From positions 62,001 through 126,000 of the forward strand of contig JAFRMX010000009.1 in NCBI GenBank assembly GCA_017430455.1: a DNA stretch of 64,000 nt. The letters run 5' to 3'. Both the position numbers and the translations under genes were made by a program. The notes under the pieces are model-generated. The model saw nothing but the letters and a program-made list of their open reading frames with translations, ran no database searches and was not told the origin of the DNA. The DNA comes from Oscillospiraceae bacterium. Lineage in GTDB: Bacteria > Bacillota > Clostridia > Oscillospirales > Oscillospiraceae. Positions 1 to 7,813 of this stretch are shown here, piece by piece (the first letter of the stretch is position 1; each line of letters begins with the position of its first letter).

Positions 1-1355
1 ACGTTCGAAAGATCATAGGGGACATTGAGATAATGGTCCGTGAAAGTGCTGTTCTGCTCCGGATCCAGTACCTCGAGCAGAGCGCTTGCGGGGTCTCCGT
101 TATATGAGCCGTAAAGCTTGTCCACTTCGTCAAGGACCATTACGGGGTTTGAAACGCCGCACTTGCTGATCCCGTCCATTATTCTTCCGGGCATAGCTCC
201 GATGTATGTGCGCCGGTGGCCTCTTATATCCGCCTCATCTCTCGCGCCGCCGAGAGAGACTCTGACATATTCTCTCTGCAGAGCCTTGGCAATGCTCTGA
301 CCTATGCTCGTCTTGCCCGTACCAGGAGCTCCGACGAACAGAAGTATTGAACCGGACTGCTGACGTTTGAGACTCATTACGGCGATCTGCTGGATAATGC
401 GCTCCTTGACTTTCTTTAGTCCGTAGTGTTCCTCATCCAGAACTTTGGCCGCTTCATCAAGCGAGATGTCCTTCGGCTTCTCCTTTTTCCAGGGCAGTCC
501 CGCCAGAAAATCCAGATAGTCGTAAAGAAGAGCAGATTCTGCTCCCTGTCCCTCGTGCTTGAGACGGGACAGGACCTTGTCAGCTTCCTTGCGGGCGGTC
601 TCGTTCATTCCGGACTCTTCTATCTTTATCTCGAGCTTTCTTATGTCCGTGACATTTTCGGGATTCATCTCGTCGAGCTCACGCTGCAGATACTCCATCT
701 GCTTGCGTATGGCGGATTCCCTGTATATCTTCTGATGATCCTCTTCCTGGGCGTGTTCGGCTTCTCTGTTCACCTTGTTCATCTCAAGGTTTTCGTAGAT
801 CAGCTTCTCAAGAAGCTCCGTCCTTTTTGCCACACTGTCTTCTGCGAGCACCGCGTAGCGCTCCGAATTCGAGCTCAGCATCCAGGGAGACATCACAACG
901 GCGGCCTCGCCTATGCTGTTCCACTGGGCGATGAACCCGCGTGCAGCCTGGCCCCACTGAAAGCTTTCGGAAAACTTCATCATTGCAGTCTTTACCGAAT
1001 ACAGTTTTCTGCGGGCTTCCTCAGGGTCCAGATCGTTTATGTCGTTCCTGCGGGAAATGGTCAGATCGATAGTATGGTCGCGATATACCGCCACATCGTC
1101 TATATTCACGCGGTTCGAGGTCCTGAGCATAATAAATCCGTTGCTGTTTACCTCTGCAATAGTCGCGCGAAGCCCGATCGGATAGAAGCTGTCTGAAGCA
1201 AATTCCTCACGCTTCAGGTCCTCTTTGGCAACCACGATGACGAGCTTGTCATCTGCAACAGCAGATCTGCCCGTTACTTTTTCATAGGTATCGGTCTTGA
1301 TATAGATGTTCGCGTCCGGAACGACAAGAATGTTGTAAATGGGAAATACGTTCAT
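1..1355 (-). CDS. lon: ATP-dependent protease Lon, N-terminal part (cut by window edge)
   Basis: Cytosolic AAA+ serine protease that degrades misfolded and regulatory proteins. Reading from ATG at 1355-1353 (product begins MNVFPIYNILVVPDA) gives about 451 codons before the window ends, so the C-terminal ATPase lid and Ser-Lys protease domain are missing. Seen: an N-terminal LON substrate-binding domain, a central coiled region, Walker A GAPGTGKT at about residues 342-349, then Walker B VMVLDEVDKL about 60 residues later, followed by the ALLEVLDPEQN stretch typical of Lon. The start is supported by CAGGAGAATCAT just before it. Upstream are a CIRCE operator and a strong promoter, so heat or stress control through HrcA is expected. 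Long plus-strand frames here are antisense shadows. Confidence 0.95.
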   Translation of the reverse strand, partial: MNVFPIYNILVVPDANIYIKTDTYEKVTGRSAVADDKLVIVVAKEDLKREEFASDSFYPIGLRATIAEVNSNGFIMLRTSNRVNIDDVAVYRDHTIDLTISRRNDINDLDPEEARRKLYSVKTAMMKFSESFQWGQAARGFIAQWNSIGEAAVVMSPWMLSSNSERYAVLAEDSVAKRTELLEKLIYENLEMNKVNREAEHAQEEDHQKIYRESAIRKQMEYLQRELDEMNPENVTDIRKLEIKIEESGMNETARKEADKVLSRLKHEGQGAESALLYDYLDFLAGLPWKKEKPKDISLDEAAKVLDEEHYGLKKVKERIIQQIAVMSLKRQQSGSILLFVGAPGTGKTSIGQSIAKALQREYVRVSLGGARDEADIRGHRRTYIGAMPGRIMDGISKCGVSNPVMVLDEVDKLYGSYNGDPASALLEVLDPEQNSTFTDHYLNVPYDLSN

Positions 1356-1376
1356 ATGATTCTCCTGATATCCGTG

Positions 1377-1403
1377 TTAGCACTCAAATTAAATGAGTGC
1401 TAA
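1377..1403 (-). promoter_or_regulatory. CIRCE operator (HrcA binding site) in the lon leader
   Basis: Exact match to the CIRCE consensus: TTAGCACTC, a 9-nt spacer, GAGTGCTAA. It lies 21 nt upstream of the lon start codon and downstream of the lon promoter, so HrcA bound here should block lon expression until heat or other protein-folding stress. CIRCE usually controls groESL and dnaK operons; lon is a less usual target. Confidence 0.95.
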
Positions 1404-1413
1404 TGCCTGGGTG

Positions 1414-1448
1414 AAAATTAAGGCATCCGGCACGGATGCCTTAATTTT
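1414..1448 (-). terminator. Perfect 16-bp hairpin between symporter gene and lon; terminator or lon 5' stem-loop
   Basis: AAAATTAAGGCATCCG, loop of three bases, then the exact complement. The outer stem is A/T only, so the 3' arm ends in a U-rich run on either strand. It follows the minus-strand symporter gene (stop at 1522) and could terminate it. It also lies about 4 to 38 nt downstream of the predicted lon transcription start, so it would form the 5' end of the lon mRNA. Confidence 0.7.
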
Positions 1449-1458
1449 GTACGGCCTT

Positions 1459-1487
1459 ATATTAAAATTTTCCTCCAAATTTGTCAA
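1459..1487 (-). promoter_or_regulatory. Sigma-A promoter for lon
   Basis: On the minus strand TTGACA (1487-1482), a 17-nt spacer and TAATAT (1464-1459). The predicted start near 1452 places the hairpin and CIRCE in a leader of about 95 nt ahead of lon. Confidence 0.8.
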
Positions 1488-1521
1488 GCATGTTCACAAA
1501 ATTTTTAAAATTTTGATCCGG

Positions 1522-3015
1522 TCAATCGGCTACAGCTGCATCAAAGATATCTGTCACCTCTTTTGAAGGAGCTTTTGTGAGCAGTGTTACGACGACTGAA
1601 GCTATGAGTCCGCAGAGGAAACCGGGGACAATTTCGTAGATACCTGTTGAGGAGAAACAGTAGAGCCATATGATATCTGCAAGAGCTCCGGCGATGACTC
1701 CCGCACAGGCACCGGCGTAATTGAACCTTCTCCAGAAATAGCTCAGGATCATTACAGGGCCGAAAGCGGCGCCGAAGATACCCCATGCATTCTCCACCAG
1801 ATTCATGATCGCCTGAGCGCCCGAGCCTTTTGATGAGGATATCAGGAAGGCGACGATGGCGCAAAGCATAACGACCAGTCTTCCGACCCACAGCATCTCC
1901 CTGTCACTTGCATTCTTGCGGAACAGAGGCTTGTATATATCCGACGCAAAGGAACTGGATGCGACGAGCAGCTGGCTGTCTGCCGTGGAGACGGCGGCGG
2001 CTATGATCGCCGCAAGAAGGAAACCTGAGATCCCGGCAGGGAAGAACATGCGGGCGAGAACTATGAAGACAGTTTTCTGTGCGCCTTTGGTAAGAAGCTC
2101 TTCGGCAACGATCATTCTGCCGAGATAAGCGACCAGAACCGCAGCTCCCAAGGATAAGATAACCCAGACTATCGCAACGGTCGCGGATTTCCTGACCATG
2201 GAGGGCTTTTCTATCGACATAAAGCGGACGATTATATGAGGCATTCCGAAATATCCGAGGCCCCAGCCGAGGCCGGTCACTATCTCCTGCCAGGACGAGT
2301 CGAAGAGTCCCGTGCCGAAAGAACAGATGACCTCTTTGCCACCGTCTGTGTACGAGTAGACCTTCAAAAGCTCAGCCGTATCAAGCCTCTGCGTTGCAAG
2401 TATAACGATAGGGATCGCCAACAGAGCCACCAGCATCAGAATACCCTGGAAGAAGTCTGTCCAGCATACCGCCTTGAAACCGCCGAGAAAGGTATAGGCA
2501 ACTATTATTACTGCAAATATCAGCATAGCTGTCCTTTCGGACATGTTCTGGAAGAGCTGGGTGAAGACTGTTGCTCCGGAGACGAATGCAGACGCGACAT
2601 AAACGGTAAATGCAATAAGGAAAATGACCGCGCAGACTATCTGCAATACTTTCGATCTGGAAGCAAATCTATTTGTAAGATACTGCGGTACCGTTATCGA
2701 GTCATTTGCTGCCTGAGAAAATTTCCTCAGTCTTTTTGCACAGAAGATCCAGTTGGCCGCAGTGCCCAGGGCAAGACCTATGCCGATCCACATCTGGCCG
2801 AAGCCGAAAGCAAGAACGGAACCGGGAAGCCCCATCAGAAGCCAGCCCGACATATCCGAAGCCTGAGCGGACATAGCAGTGACCCATGGCCCCATCTTCC
2901 TGCCGCCGAGGAAGTAGTCTTTTTCCCCCTTGTTGGAACCGTTGAAGAAAAATACCAGACTTACGCCGAACAGGATGATGAAGTAAGCCATAAAGACGAC
3001 TATCTCTAGATTCAT
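1522..3015 (-). CDS. putP: Sodium/solute symporter, proline permease type
   Basis: Inner-membrane SSS-family (SLC5-like) carrier, most likely sodium-coupled proline uptake. 497 residues, the usual PutP length, with about 12-13 hydrophobic segments from residue 5 on. The stretch SAQASDMSGWLLMGLPG near residues 49-65 is the signature TM2 region of PutP-type proteins, and STADSQLLVASS near residue 340 matches the conserved sodium-site region of TM8. ATG 3015 is preceded by CGGAGGACACAGTC. The gene is divergent from a LysR regulator, which may control it. Substrate is inferred from family resemblance; another amino acid or pantothenate cannot be excluded. Confidence 0.85.
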   Translation of the reverse strand: MNLEIVVFMAYFIILFGVSLVFFFNGSNKGEKDYFLGGRKMGPWVTAMSAQASDMSGWLLMGLPGSVLAFGFGQMWIGIGLALGTAANWIFCAKRLRKFSQAANDSITVPQYLTNRFASRSKVLQIVCAVIFLIAFTVYVASAFVSGATVFTQLFQNMSERTAMLIFAVIIVAYTFLGGFKAVCWTDFFQGILMLVALLAIPIVILATQRLDTAELLKVYSYTDGGKEVICSFGTGLFDSSWQEIVTGLGWGLGYFGMPHIIVRFMSIEKPSMVRKSATVAIVWVILSLGAAVLVAYLGRMIVAEELLTKGAQKTVFIVLARMFFPAGISGFLLAAIIAAAVSTADSQLLVASSSFASDIYKPLFRKNASDREMLWVGRLVVMLCAIVAFLISSSKGSGAQAIMNLVENAWGIFGAAFGPVMILSYFWRRFNYAGACAGVIAGALADIIWLYCFSSTGIYEIVPGFLCGLIASVVVTLLTKAPSKEVTDIFDAAVAD

Positions 3016-3046
3016 GACTGTGTCCTCCGAAAATTACTATGAGGGA

Positions 3047-3075
3047 ATTATAGATTCGGAGAATAAAAGCCGCAA
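3047..3075 (-). promoter_or_regulatory. Sigma-A promoter for the symporter gene
   Basis: Minus strand: TTGCGG (3075-3070), 17-nt spacer, TATAAT (3052-3047), ending about 32 nt before the start codon. It lies back to back with the lysR promoter. Confidence 0.7.
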
Positions 3076-3097
3076 CGGGAAAAAACGGATAAATCTG

Positions 3098-3125
3098 TTG
3101 AAAATCTGAAAATAACCGCTATAAT
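3098..3125 (+). promoter_or_regulatory. Sigma-A promoter for the LysR gene
   Basis: TTGAAA (3098-3103), 16-nt spacer, TATAAT (3120-3125), followed by a very AT-rich leader up to ATG 3181. Confidence 0.65.
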
Positions 3126-3155
3126 ATAAAATAAATTAAAAAAATTCATATTTAT

Positions 3156-3170
3156 ATGAAATTATTTCAT
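3156..3170. promoter_or_regulatory. Perfect palindrome with LysR-type T-N11-A form
   Basis: ATGAAAT, one central T, ATTTCAT: a 7-bp perfect inverted repeat ending 10 nt before the lysR start and about 30 nt after its -10 box. The shape fits a LysR half-box used for autoregulation, but its position downstream of the promoter is also compatible with an mRNA hairpin that masks the weak ribosome-binding site. Confidence 0.5.
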
Positions 3171-3180
3171 TTAAAACCAT

Positions 3181-4089
3181 ATGGGAAATGCTTTTGCAAA
3201 CATAGGAAAATATGAAGCTCTTGCAACGATAATGGAACTCGGAAGTCTCTCAAGGGCTGCCGGGGCACTCGGATGTACCCAGAGCGCTGTGAGCCACGCG
3301 GTGTCCTCTCTTGAAGATGAACTGGGATTTCCTCTGCTTACGAGAAACAGAGGCGGTGTAAGGCTGACTGCGGAAGGTGAGGAGCTGATGCCTTCAGTGA
3401 GAAACCTTTTAAACAGCGCAGAGCAGCTGAGGCAGAAGGCCGATTCCATAAGAGGGCTCGATACCGGACGCATCAGCATTGGATCATTTACTTCGGTCGC
3501 AGTTCATTGGCTTCCTCCGATACTCAAGCAGTTCCAGGGCGATTTCCCGAATGTCGAGATCAAGCTCCTGAACGGCGACTATCACGATGTGGAGCTCTGG
3601 CTGAATGACGGAAGCATAGACATAGGGTTTGTCGGCCTGCCTATAGAAACGGACTGCGAATGTATTCCTCTCATGGAGGACAGGCTTCTCGCGATCCTGC
3701 CGAAGGGCCACCCGATGGCCTCATATCCGAAGTTTCCTCTTCGAGACTGTGAGACAGAGCCCTTCATATCTCTTCTCGAAAGCTCTGACCATGATGCCAG
3801 AAGGGCGCTTGAGGCCGCGGGTGTGAAGCCGAACGTGAGATTTTATACCAAAGACGACTATGCGGTCATCGCGATGGTAGAGCAGGGCCTCGGTATCAGT
3901 ATCATGCCGGAACTGCTGCTGAAGGGCAGGCACGACGATGTCGCCGTTCTGCCTCTGGTGCCGGAGGCGAAGAGAACAATAGGGCTTGCCATCGCAAAGG
4001 GCAGCTCCGGAGGGCCGGCGGTCAGGAACTTTGCGTTATATGTCAGAGAATATGTAAAAAATGCTGCTGTAGAGGAGGGAAAGGAATAA
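3181..4089 (+). CDS. LysR family transcriptional regulator
   Basis: DNA-binding regulator of 302 residues, normal length for the family. The N-terminal winged helix-turn-helix is clear around residues 20-55 (GSLSRAAGALGCTQSAVSHA and LEDELGFPLLTR), followed by a two-lobed effector-binding domain from about residue 90, including TGRISIGSF. There is no strong Shine-Dalgarno before ATG 3181, and the next in-frame Met lies inside the HTH, so this start is preferred. Divergent from the sodium symporter, which it may control. Its TAA abuts the ATG of the MBOAT gene with no spacing, so the two are probably co-translated; a link to the envelope genes is therefore also possible. Confidence 0.9.
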   Translation: MGNAFANIGKYEALATIMELGSLSRAAGALGCTQSAVSHAVSSLEDELGFPLLTRNRGGVRLTAEGEELMPSVRNLLNSAEQLRQKADSIRGLDTGRISIGSFTSVAVHWLPPILKQFQGDFPNVEIKLLNGDYHDVELWLNDGSIDIGFVGLPIETDCECIPLMEDRLLAILPKGHPMASYPKFPLRDCETEPFISLLESSDHDARRALEAAGVKPNVRFYTKDDYAVIAMVEQGLGISIMPELLLKGRHDDVAVLPLVPEAKRTIGLAIAKGSSGGPAVRNFALYVREYVKNAAVEEGKE

Positions 4090-5475
4090 ATGGTCTTCTC
4101 GGATAATATCTTTCTGTTTTTCTTTCTTCCTCTCGTGATCCTGTGTACAAATCTGTGTCCGAAAGCTTACAGAAACTATGTGCTGCTCGTCTTCAGCCTC
4201 ATATTTTACGCGTGGGGAGAGCCGGTATATATAATTCTGATGCTCAGCGTCATAGTCCTGAACTATCTGGCAGGGCTCTTCATAGACAGTTTCCCGAGAA
4301 AAACCGCGCCGGGCAGGAGAAAAGCGATCCTTGTACTGGCTGTTGCCGCGAATCTTCTGATACTCGGATATTTCAAATATACGGGCTTTTTCGCGGAAAT
4401 AATCAGCAGCATTACGGGCGCGTCATTAAAGATCCCGCAGATCCTGCTCCCCATAGGGATATCGTTCTACATATTCCAGAGCATGAGCTACGTGATCGGC
4501 GTTTACAGAGGCAGAGCCGGCGTACAGAAAAACATATTTTTCTTCGGGACATATGTCGCGCTATTCCCGCAGCTCATCGCGGGACCGATAGTCCGGTACA
4601 GCGATATAGAGCGGCAGCTCACAGAGCGGAGAGAGACGCTCACCATGTTTTCGACGGGGGTAAGGCGCTTTATATACGGACTTGCAAAGAAGGTGCTGCT
4701 TGCAAACCAGATGGGGCTTCTGGCGGATACTCTGCTGCTGAAAGGCGGCGGTACCCTCTCCGCCTGGGCGGGAATGGCCGCCTATACGCTGCAGATCTAT
4801 TTCGATTTTTCCGGATACAGCGATATGGCCATAGGACTCGGAAGGATGCTGGGCTTCAGATTCTTCGAAAACTTCAATTACCCGTATATCTCAAAGAGCA
4901 TAACAGAGTTCTGGAGAAGATGGCATATCTCCCTGTCTTCGTGGTTTAAGGAATATGTCTATATACCGCTCGGAGGAAACAGAAAAGGCCTTCCGAGGCA
5001 ATGCCTCAATCTCCTGATCGTGTGGATGCTCACAGGCCTGTGGCACGGCGCCTCCCTGAATTTCGTCATATGGGGACTCTATTACGCCGTCATACTGATA
5101 ATCGAAAAGCTCTTCCTCGGCAAAGTCCTGTCCAAGCTGCCGGGTATCTTCAGACATATATATGCGCTGCTGATCGTGGCTTTCGGCTGGGGGATATTCT
5201 ATTTTACCGATTTCGGGCAGTTCACGCTGTTCGTAAACAGGCTCGTATCATACAGTGCCGACGAAAAGGATATCGTAAACTGGATGCTCGCGTATCTTCC
5301 GACAGCGGCTGTGGCAGTTCTCGCCTCGACAAAACTGTATTACCGCTTTGTCAGATCTCTGAGAAAGAGCAGGTTCATGTTCCTGGAGATCCCGATCCTG
5401 GCAGTTCTCTTTGTACTTTGCGTGTCCGCGCTTGTGAGTCAGAGCTATAATCCGTTTATATATTTCAGATTCTGA
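4090..5475 (+). CDS. MBOAT family O-acyltransferase (AlgI/DltB-like)
   Basis: Polytopic membrane enzyme that moves acyl groups, usually acetyl, across the membrane for transfer to cell-surface polysaccharides. 461 residues with about 10 hydrophobic segments. Family hallmarks: LIAGPIVRYSDI near residue 160, FSGYSDMAIGLGRMLG near 240, EFWRRWHISLSSW and YIPLGGNRKG near 275-300, and the catalytic His in LTGLWHGAS near residue 319. Preceded by GAGGAGGGAAAGG inside the end of lysR. The next gene encodes a DHHW/SGNH-type protein, the usual partner (compare AlgI with AlgJ/AlgX), so the pair probably O-acetylates an exported glycan. The acceptor cannot be told from the sequence. Confidence 0.92.
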   Translation: MVFSDNIFLFFFLPLVILCTNLCPKAYRNYVLLVFSLIFYAWGEPVYIILMLSVIVLNYLAGLFIDSFPRKTAPGRRKAILVLAVAANLLILGYFKYTGFFAEIISSITGASLKIPQILLPIGISFYIFQSMSYVIGVYRGRAGVQKNIFFFGTYVALFPQLIAGPIVRYSDIERQLTERRETLTMFSTGVRRFIYGLAKKVLLANQMGLLADTLLLKGGGTLSAWAGMAAYTLQIYFDFSGYSDMAIGLGRMLGFRFFENFNYPYISKSITEFWRRWHISLSSWFKEYVYIPLGGNRKGLPRQCLNLLIVWMLTGLWHGASLNFVIWGLYYAVILIIEKLFLGKVLSKLPGIFRHIYALLIVAFGWGIFYFTDFGQFTLFVNRLVSYSADEKDIVNWMLAYLPTAAVAVLASTKLYYRFVRSLRKSRFMFLEIPILAVLFVLCVSALVSQSYNPFIYFRF

Positions 5476-5485
5476 TAATACCGAT

Positions 5486-7768
5486 ATGAATATGAAGAAA
5501 ATTACGAATATCTTAATATGTGTTTTGTTCCTCATTGCCGTGTTTGCCGTGCCGGTGCTGTTCGCCTTTCTTCCTCAGAAGGATTTCTCGGAGCTTGAAA
5601 AACGCTATCTCGCGAAAAAGCCCGAGGCGGATATGCAGAGCATCACAGACGGAAGCTATATGGAGGAGCTGGGGGAATATATCGCCGACCACTTTCCCGC
5701 CAGAAACTTCTTCGCGGGGCTGAACTCCTATTATGACCTCTGGTCCGGAAGACAGCTGACGAAGGATTATATAACCGACGACGGGAGGCTCTACGCAAAA
5801 CCCGTCGTTGCGGATACCGAAAATGTCAGTCGGAATATAAAAACTGTCAACAGGTTCGCGGACAGTCTCTCTACCTACGGAGAGAACGGGATCCCGGTCG
5901 ATCTGATGCTCGTCCCGTCCTCGGGATACGTCATACTCGGAGAGAATCACGGAAGAATGCATTTTACTGACGGCGAGATTATGGATACCGTTTACGCGGG
6001 AGTTAAAACGGGAACAGTCGATCTCAGAGATGCTTTCAGCGCGTATCCGGATAAAGGGGAGCTGTATTACAGAACGGACCACCACTGGACGAGCAGGGGA
6101 GCGTATCTGGCTGCCTCTCTTATGGCGCGGAAAGAAGGGCATGAGCTGCCTCCGGAGGGGAGCTACAACAAAGAGAGCATCGAACCGTTTTTCGGCTCCG
6201 AGTATTCGGGCTCCGGGCTCTGGCTGACCGAGCCGGATACCATAGAGCTCTGGCACTCCGAAAACAAGATAAACGCCATAAACGAGACCGGAGCGAAAAA
6301 CGACGGCGTCTTCTACAGAAACAGGCTTGAAGAGCTGGATAAATATACGGTCTTTCTCGACGGCAACCACGCGAAGGTGACGCTGAGAAACATATCGAAG
6401 GACCCCTCCGGTGAAGGAGAGAACAATCTTCTTGTAATAAGAGACTCGTTTTCAAACTCGCTGGGCTGTTTTCTGGCCGATGCCTATGACAAGGTGGTGC
6501 TGATAGATCTCCGCTACTACAAACTGCCTCTGACGCAGATAATCGATGACGAGCGAATAAGCGAAGTGCTCATCGAATACAGCTGCGAGAACTTTGTAAG
6601 CGATTCGAACATCTCCTTCCTGCAGGCAGATGAAAAGGAACCGGTAAAGAAAAACTACATGGCGCCTCCCCAGAAGCTTACGGATGCCTTCTTCAACGAC
6701 GCGAAAGCCTTCTATTTCGGAGACTCGGTCGTAGGTCCTCTGTCCAATTACTGTGTCAGCCATTCGAAGCTCAAGGAGACCTATATCAGCTCGAACGCGA
6801 TGTATATGTATTACACGGCTCTCTACGGAGGAGGGAAAGGCCAGTTCCTCTTCAAGGGGCAGCCCGCGGATATAAGGGACGTTCTCCGCGAGACGGGCTC
6901 CGAGATATTCATAGGAGCCCTGGGATGCAACGATCTGGCGACATACGATGTCTATCAGTCCGAGCAGACCGTGACAGAGTTTCTGAATATGCTCAGGGGC
7001 GAATTCCCGGATCTGACGATATTTATGCAGTCGGTAATGCCGATAAAAAACGTTCAGGCGGATTTCAACCAGGCCGAGGTGGACGAATTCAACGCCTGGC
7101 TCAAGGATCACGCGGAGGAATTCGGATATTGCTATATAGAACTGGACAAGTATTTCAAGGGCAGCAAAGGGACACTCGCGAACAAATACATGTACAACGA
7201 GACGCACATAAAGAACGAGGCAGGCTACCTGTGGTACGACGAGCTCATGAACATGGAGAACTATTTCAATTTCCCGGAGAAATACTATGTCGAGTACGAC
7301 GGAGAGACGGATCTTCCGGTGTCCGTACTGGAGGAGGCCCAGCTGCTCCAGGAAGCGGAAAAGAAGAGGGAACGGACAAAGCTTGACTATATATATGATG
7401 AGATATGCAGCAGGACAGGCATTTCAGACATGCTTGAGATAAAAGACATGCTCATATCGGATTATTTCGGAATAGAACCGGGAGAATATAAAGACGCGAG
7501 GTTCTATGTCGCGGGCAACAACCTGAAAGCCGACGAGATATGGATAGTTGAGACCGCAAATGAGGAAGCGGCCGAAAGCCTCCTCGGCAAAGCCCGTGAA
7601 CGGATAGGCATAAAAGCGGAAACATATAAGGTCTATCTCCCCGAGGAGTATGAGATCGCTGTCAGAGGAACGGCGCTCAGAAACGGAAGATTTGTCGGGC
7701 TCTTCATATCGAAGGATCCGCAACAGATGTCTGATACATTCGTTTCAATGACAGGCAGCGGGCAATAG
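5486..7768 (+). CDS. DHHW-family protein with second SGNH-like and DUF4358-like domains
   Basis: Predicted exported or membrane-anchored partner of the preceding MBOAT acyltransferase. 760 residues, about twice the length of a plain DHHW protein. In order: a signal anchor (residues about 5-27); an AlgJ/AlgX-like catalytic domain with TDHHWTSRGAY at about 197-207 and the nucleophile region VIRDSFSNSLG near 320; a second hydrolase-like domain with FGDSVVGPL near 411 and GALGCNDL near 475; then a C-terminal region (about 630-760) resembling DUF4358. It starts 10 nt after the MBOAT stop; ATG 5486 and ATG 5492 are both possible, with only a weak ribosome-binding site. Likely role: moving acetyl groups from the MBOAT protein to a surface polymer. 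The three-domain fusion is my reading of motifs. Confidence 0.8.
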   Translation: MNMKKITNILICVLFLIAVFAVPVLFAFLPQKDFSELEKRYLAKKPEADMQSITDGSYMEELGEYIADHFPARNFFAGLNSYYDLWSGRQLTKDYITDDGRLYAKPVVADTENVSRNIKTVNRFADSLSTYGENGIPVDLMLVPSSGYVILGENHGRMHFTDGEIMDTVYAGVKTGTVDLRDAFSAYPDKGELYYRTDHHWTSRGAYLAASLMARKEGHELPPEGSYNKESIEPFFGSEYSGSGLWLTEPDTIELWHSENKINAINETGAKNDGVFYRNRLEELDKYTVFLDGNHAKVTLRNISKDPSGEGENNLLVIRDSFSNSLGCFLADAYDKVVLIDLRYYKLPLTQIIDDERISEVLIEYSCENFVSDSNISFLQADEKEPVKKNYMAPPQKLTDAFFNDAKAFYFGDSVVGPLSNYCVSHSKLKETYISSNAMYMYYTALYGGGKGQFLFKGQPADIRDVLRETGSEIFIGALGCNDLATYDVYQSEQTVTEFLNMLRGEFPDLTIFMQSVMPIKNVQADFNQAEVDEFNAWLKDHAEEFGYCYIELDKYFKGSKGTLANKYMYNETHIKNEAGYLWYDELMNMENYFNFPEKYYVEYDGETDLPVSVLEEAQLLQEAEKKRERTKLDYIYDEICSRTGISDMLEIKDMLISDYFGIEPGEYKDARFYVAGNNLKADEIWIVETANEEAAESLLGKARERIGIKAETYKVYLPEEYEIAVRGTALRNGRFVGLFISKDPQQMSDTFVSMTGSGQ

Positions 7769-7783
7769 TGTACTTTACAAAAG

Positions 7784-7813
7784 AAAAGAGGAGCTCTTCA
7801 AAGCTCCTCTTTT
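7784..7813. terminator. Bidirectional terminator between convergent genes
   Basis: AAAAGAGGAGCT, 6-nt loop, AGCTCCTCTTTT. It works for the plus-strand envelope pair and for the minus-strand SGNH gene, whose TGA stop (7800-7798) lies at the loop. Confidence 0.9.

Noticed and set aside
426..1196. Plus-strand frame of 256 codons over lon
   Set aside because: Antisense to a clear Lon coding sequence; no ribosome-binding site and no recognisable motif.
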